Positions 5,049 through 7,780 of a stretch of 7,780 nt of DNA are shown one piece after another; positions within the stretch are counted from its first letter, which is position 1; every line of letters begins with the position of its first letter. A program made the position numbers and the translations under genes. The notes under the pieces were generated by a model. That model was given only the letters and a program-made list of their open reading frames with translations, was not told the origin of the DNA and ran no database searches. Origin of the DNA: DAOVRL01 sp964459805 (GTDB taxonomy: Bacteria > Planctomycetota > Phycisphaerae > Sedimentisphaerales > Anaerobacaceae). The stretch lies in the NCBI GenBank assembly GCA_964459805.1, contig CAYWOD010000176.1, positions 1 to 7,780 on the forward strand. The letters run 5' to 3'.

Positions 5049-7564
5049 AGACGAAACTAAAAGCAGCCTCAATTATCCTGGCCTTGACGGGCCTAATACT
5101 GGTCGGCTACTTCGTCGGGTGCAGCTCGCATCGGACGGCTAAGCGCGTGGTCTCTTGTGGTGTTAGAGAGCCCGGACCAGCCGAACGAGAAGACGACCGG
5201 CTCAGAACCGGCCCGGCCGCAACGCCATACAAGGACCAGATTACTTATCCGAAGAGTTGGCGCGAGATTGTTGGCAAAGAGACCCGGACCGCTAAGGACC
5301 TGTCAGAAAGGGAAAAAACCGGTTTCAACGGGAAAAAAACGCCGGTGCTGGGCGATATACCGATAGATGGCAAGTTGTTTGAGCTGGATTCCGGCGCCTA
5401 CGGCATGGGGGAATACGGCGGTTACGGCGACGGCGACGCTATGCACCACGACGGGCACCGTACTTTTTTGCCGCGTGGCGGCTACGGAGGATATGCGGGT
5501 GGCGGGTACGGTGGTTATGGTGGAGGCTATGGGAGTAGCTACACAACAAATGGGCGGTACCTCGGGGAGAAGTTTGTGAAAAGGCTCGGCACGCGGGGAC
5601 GACTGGGTTACACACCGAAGCCGGGGCCCGGTGGGCCTTTGCCGATAGACCTGCGGACGGTAAGCGCGGATGAGATATGGGTTATCGCCAAGGCCGAGGT
5701 TGCTGTTGTTGCTCGCGACGCTGAAACGCCCGGCTGCGGGGCTATGATTTGCAAGCCGCCCGGGCAGGAGAAAGAGATACCGCTGCCTCTCAAGCATACG
5801 GACGTCAAGGGGCAAATCAGCGGCTATATTGCGACGGTGGAGGTGACGCAGCAGTTTGGCAATCCGTACGACGAGAAGATTGAGGCGGTCTATGTATTCC
5901 CGCTGCCGCAGAACGCGGCGATCAATGAGTTTATAATGGTAGTCGGCGAGCGGAAGATTCGCGGCATCATCCGCGAGCGACAAGAGGCCGAGAGAATCTA
6001 CAAAGAGGCGCGGGACCAGGGGCACGTGGCTTCGCTTCTTACGCAGGAGCGGCCGAACATCTTCACGCAGAAGGTCGCCAACATCGAGCCAGGCAAGAAA
6101 ATCGACGTCAATATCAAGTACTTCAACACGTTGGCATACGTGGACGGGTGGTATGAGTTTGTATTCCCGATGGTGGTGGGGCCGCGGTTCAATCCTCCCG
6201 GCTTCACCGACGGCGTCGGGGCGGTGGCGCGCGGCAAGGCCGGTATATCGGGCCAGAAGACCGAGGTCCAGTATCTAAAGCCCGGCGAACGCAGCGGGCA
6301 CGATATCTCGCTGACGGTCGATATCAACGCCGGCGTCGCTATCGAAGAGGCGGCCTGCTCGAACCACGCAATCAGCAAGAGCGCTGCGGCGCCGGAGAAG
6401 CTTACGGTGAAACTAAGCCCGCTCGACAGTATCCCGAACAAGGACTTTGTGCTGCGGTACAGGGTCGCCGGCAGGAAATTAAAGTCGGCCCTGGTGGTCC
6501 ACAGGGACAAGCGAGGGGGCTTTTTTACGCTGATGCTGTATCCGCCCGCGAATCTCTCGTCTCTCAGGCGGGCGCCGATGGAGATGATCTTCGTGCTGGA
6601 CTGCTCGGGCAGTATGAGCGGAAAACCAATCGCCAAGGCCAAGGACGCCATCAGGCGGGCGCTGAAGAAACTCGAGCCGGACGATACGTTCCAGATAATC
6701 CGCTTTTCAAATAACGCTTCGCAGCTCGGGCCCAAACCCGTGTCCGTTACGCCGGAGAACATCCGCAGAGGTCTCAAATACGTGGATTCTCTTAAAGGCA
6801 GCGGAGGGACCATGATGATCGAGGGCATCAAGGCGGCGCTGGAATTCGAGCACGACCCGCACAGATTTCGCTTGGTTTCGTTTATGACCGACGGGTATAT
6901 CGGCAACGAGGCCCAAATCCTCGCGGCGGTCCAGGAGCGATTAGGCGAGAGCAGAATATTCAGCTTTGGCGTCGGTTCTTCGGTCAACCGATACCTCTTA
7001 GACAGGATGGCCAAGCTCGGTCGAGGGGCTGTTGCATATATGGGGCTGGACGACAGCGCCGGTGAGATCGTCGATTTGTATTACGATCGGATCAGCCACC
7101 CGGCCCTGACCGACGTGACAATCGACTGGGGACAGATGGCGGTTACGGATATGTACCCGCGCCATATACCGGACCTCTTTGTCGGGAGGCCGGTGATACT
7201 TACGGGCAGGTTCAAGGGACAAGGAAAAACGACGATCAACATCACGGGAAAGGTAGGCGGTCACTACCAGGACATATCGATCCCGATTGACCTCGATGAT
7301 TCGTCCGCCGCTCATCGGGGCATCGCCTGCGTCTGGGCACGCAAGAAAATCGAGGACCTCGCCAACCAGGCCACCTACGACACAACGAGCGACCTGCCCG
7401 ACGAAATCAAGCAGGTCGCCCTCGAGTACGGCCTGATGTCGGCCTACACCGCCTTCGTAGCGGTCGATTCATCGCAAAAAACCGCCGGCGACCACGGCGT
7501 GACAGTCGCCGTCCCCGTACCCGTACCCGAAGGCGTGCGATACGAAACCACCGTCCAGAATTGA
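5045..7564 (+). CDS. VIT and VWA domain-containing lipoprotein
   Basis: An 839-residue surface protein. Residues 1-26 are a lipoprotein signal (basic start, hydrophobic core, YFVGC with Cys26 as the lipidation site), so it is probably membrane-anchored outside the cytoplasm. Residues 99-112 (TPVLGDIPIDGKLF) closely resemble the C-terminal signature of type II/III secretins. Residues about 117-173 are Gly/Tyr-rich (repeated GGYGG). A VIT domain covers about 245-375 (GYIATVEVTQQFGNPYDEKI and FPLP, then the 'RQEAERIYKEA' segment). A VWA domain covers about 513-690 with a complete metal site: D519-C-S521-G-S523, T589 and D616. The tail 'EYGLMSAYTAFVAVD' is typical of VIT-VWA proteins. VWA domains usually bind protein ligands through Mg. 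I see no sortase motif or C-terminal membrane helix. It ends the operon with the dockerin and cohesin-like genes. Confidence 0.93.
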   Translation: MKTKLKAASIILALTGLILVGYFVGCSSHRTAKRVVSCGVREPGPAEREDDRLRTGPAATPYKDQITYPKSWREIVGKETRTAKDLSEREKTGFNGKKTPVLGDIPIDGKLFELDSGAYGMGEYGGYGDGDAMHHDGHRTFLPRGGYGGYAGGGYGGYGGGYGSSYTTNGRYLGEKFVKRLGTRGRLGYTPKPGPGGPLPIDLRTVSADEIWVIAKAEVAVVARDAETPGCGAMICKPPGQEKEIPLPLKHTDVKGQISGYIATVEVTQQFGNPYDEKIEAVYVFPLPQNAAINEFIMVVGERKIRGIIRERQEAERIYKEARDQGHVASLLTQERPNIFTQKVANIEPGKKIDVNIKYFNTLAYVDGWYEFVFPMVVGPRFNPPGFTDGVGAVARGKAGISGQKTEVQYLKPGERSGHDISLTVDINAGVAIEEAACSNHAISKSAAAPEKLTVKLSPLDSIPNKDFVLRYRVAGRKLKSALVVHRDKRGGFFTLMLYPPANLSSLRRAPMEMIFVLDCSGSMSGKPIAKAKDAIRRALKKLEPDDTFQIIRFSNNASQLGPKPVSVTPENIRRGLKYVDSLKGSGGTMMIEGIKAALEFEHDPHRFRLVSFMTDGYIGNEAQILAAVQERLGESRIFSFGVGSSVNRYLLDRMAKLGRGAVAYMGLDDSAGEIVDLYYDRISHPALTDVTIDWGQMAVTDMYPRHIPDLFVGRPVILTGRFKGQGKTTINITGKVGGHYQDISIPIDLDDSSAAHRGIACVWARKKIEDLANQATYDTTSDLPDEIKQVALEYGLMSAYTAFVAVDSSQKTAGDHGVTVAVPVPVPEGVRYETTVQN

Positions 7565-7579
7565 ACGACAGTATGATGG

Positions 7580-7611
7580 TGGGCTCAAGCCCAACCTACG
7601 AGCTGGGCTTG
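7580..7611 (+). terminator. Overlapping alternative hairpins after the operon
   Basis: The middle segment CAAGCCCA (7586-7593) can pair with TGGGCTTG (7604-7611, perfect 8 bp, 10-nt loop), or its last six bases can pair with TGGGCT (7580-7585). The two folds exclude each other. They start 16 bp after the stop codon of the VIT-VWA gene. No T-run follows, so a Rho-independent terminator is not clear; 3' end protection or a dispersed repeat is equally possible. Confidence 0.35.
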
Positions 7612-7621
7612 CCAAGATCAA

Positions 7622-7660
7622 GATTGGGATTGCTTCGTCGCTTCGCTCCTCGCAATGACA
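7622..7660. repeat. Dispersed-type intergenic repeat
   Basis: The core GATTGCTTCGTCGCTTCGCT followed by CCTCGCAATGAC is bounded by ATTGC (7629-7633) and GCAAT (7652-7656). I recall this sequence, whose chance translation reads 'SLRGAKRRSNP', as a widely dispersed intergenic repeat in many bacterial genomes. That recognition is from memory. A short open frame on the minus strand across it should not be called a gene. Confidence 0.55.
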
Positions 7661-7780
7661 CTATAGATGGTATCTGCTCCTGAATCGCGAAGGAAGGCTC
7701 CAGCGTGGGCCGTATCAGGGTTTTATGCCTCATCCGGTTAATGCGTAGGTGCACTACAATTATGCCCCAACTTATCAAGG
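7661..7780. other. Intergenic sequence at the right edge
   Basis: No gene, hairpin or clear promoter could be supported here. The sequence may lead into a gene to the right of the window. Confidence 0.4.

Noticed and set aside
5998..7014. 338-codon minus-strand open frame inside the VIT-VWA gene
   Set aside because: Antisense to a gene with complete VIT and VWA motifs; no recognisable domain or signal.
7596..7778. 60-codon minus-strand frame at the right edge
   Set aside because: Its end is the translation of a dispersed-type repeat (SLRGAKRRSNP); no family or ribosome site supports it.

Overview
The window looks like part of a moderately GC-rich genome of the Planctomycetota, most likely a Phycisphaerae-type lineage, and probably a metagenome-assembled scaffold. 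This is inference. It rests on a short ECF sigma factor beside a small membrane protein ending in a dockerin, a secreted cohesin-like protein, a large VIT-VWA lipoprotein with a Gly/Tyr-rich head, and a secreted carbohydrate-type beta-propeller. No rRNA or other phylogenetic marker is present. A run of exactly 100 N (2836-2935), flanked on both sides by the same 55 bp, marks a scaffold join.

Layout. Positions 1-262 hold no gene, only inverted repeats. On the minus strand, reading right to left, are mtnP (5'-methylthioadenosine phosphorylase, 2693-1818) and, 91 bp further on, a secreted five-bladed beta-propeller of glycoside hydrolase type (1726-263). mtnP has a plausible sigma70 promoter (2786-2758) and a perfect dyad in its leader (2722-2739). 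Positions 2694-3317 are non-genic apart from the duplicated 55-mer, the gap and a short coding-like tail ending at 3156, which may be the remnant of a lost gene.

From 3318 the plus strand carries a four-gene block: an ECF sigma factor (3318-3845), a single-pass membrane protein with a periplasmic or extracellular dockerin (4039-4584), a small secreted cohesin-like protein (4587-5048) and a VIT-VWA lipoprotein (5045-7564). The last three are tightly packed, with 2 bp between the first pair and a 4-bp GTGA overlap between the second, so they are almost certainly co-transcribed. The sigma gene lies 193 bp upstream, separated by a repeat-like element.

The working hypothesis is that the membrane protein is the sigma factor's regulator. 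Its dockerin would be the outward-facing sensor or tether, the cohesin-like protein its soluble partner, and the VIT-VWA lipoprotein the adhesive surface component. The dockerin/cohesin pairing inside a sigma-factor operon is the most interesting feature here. Positions 7565-7780 contain hairpins and a dispersed-type repeat but no convincing gene.
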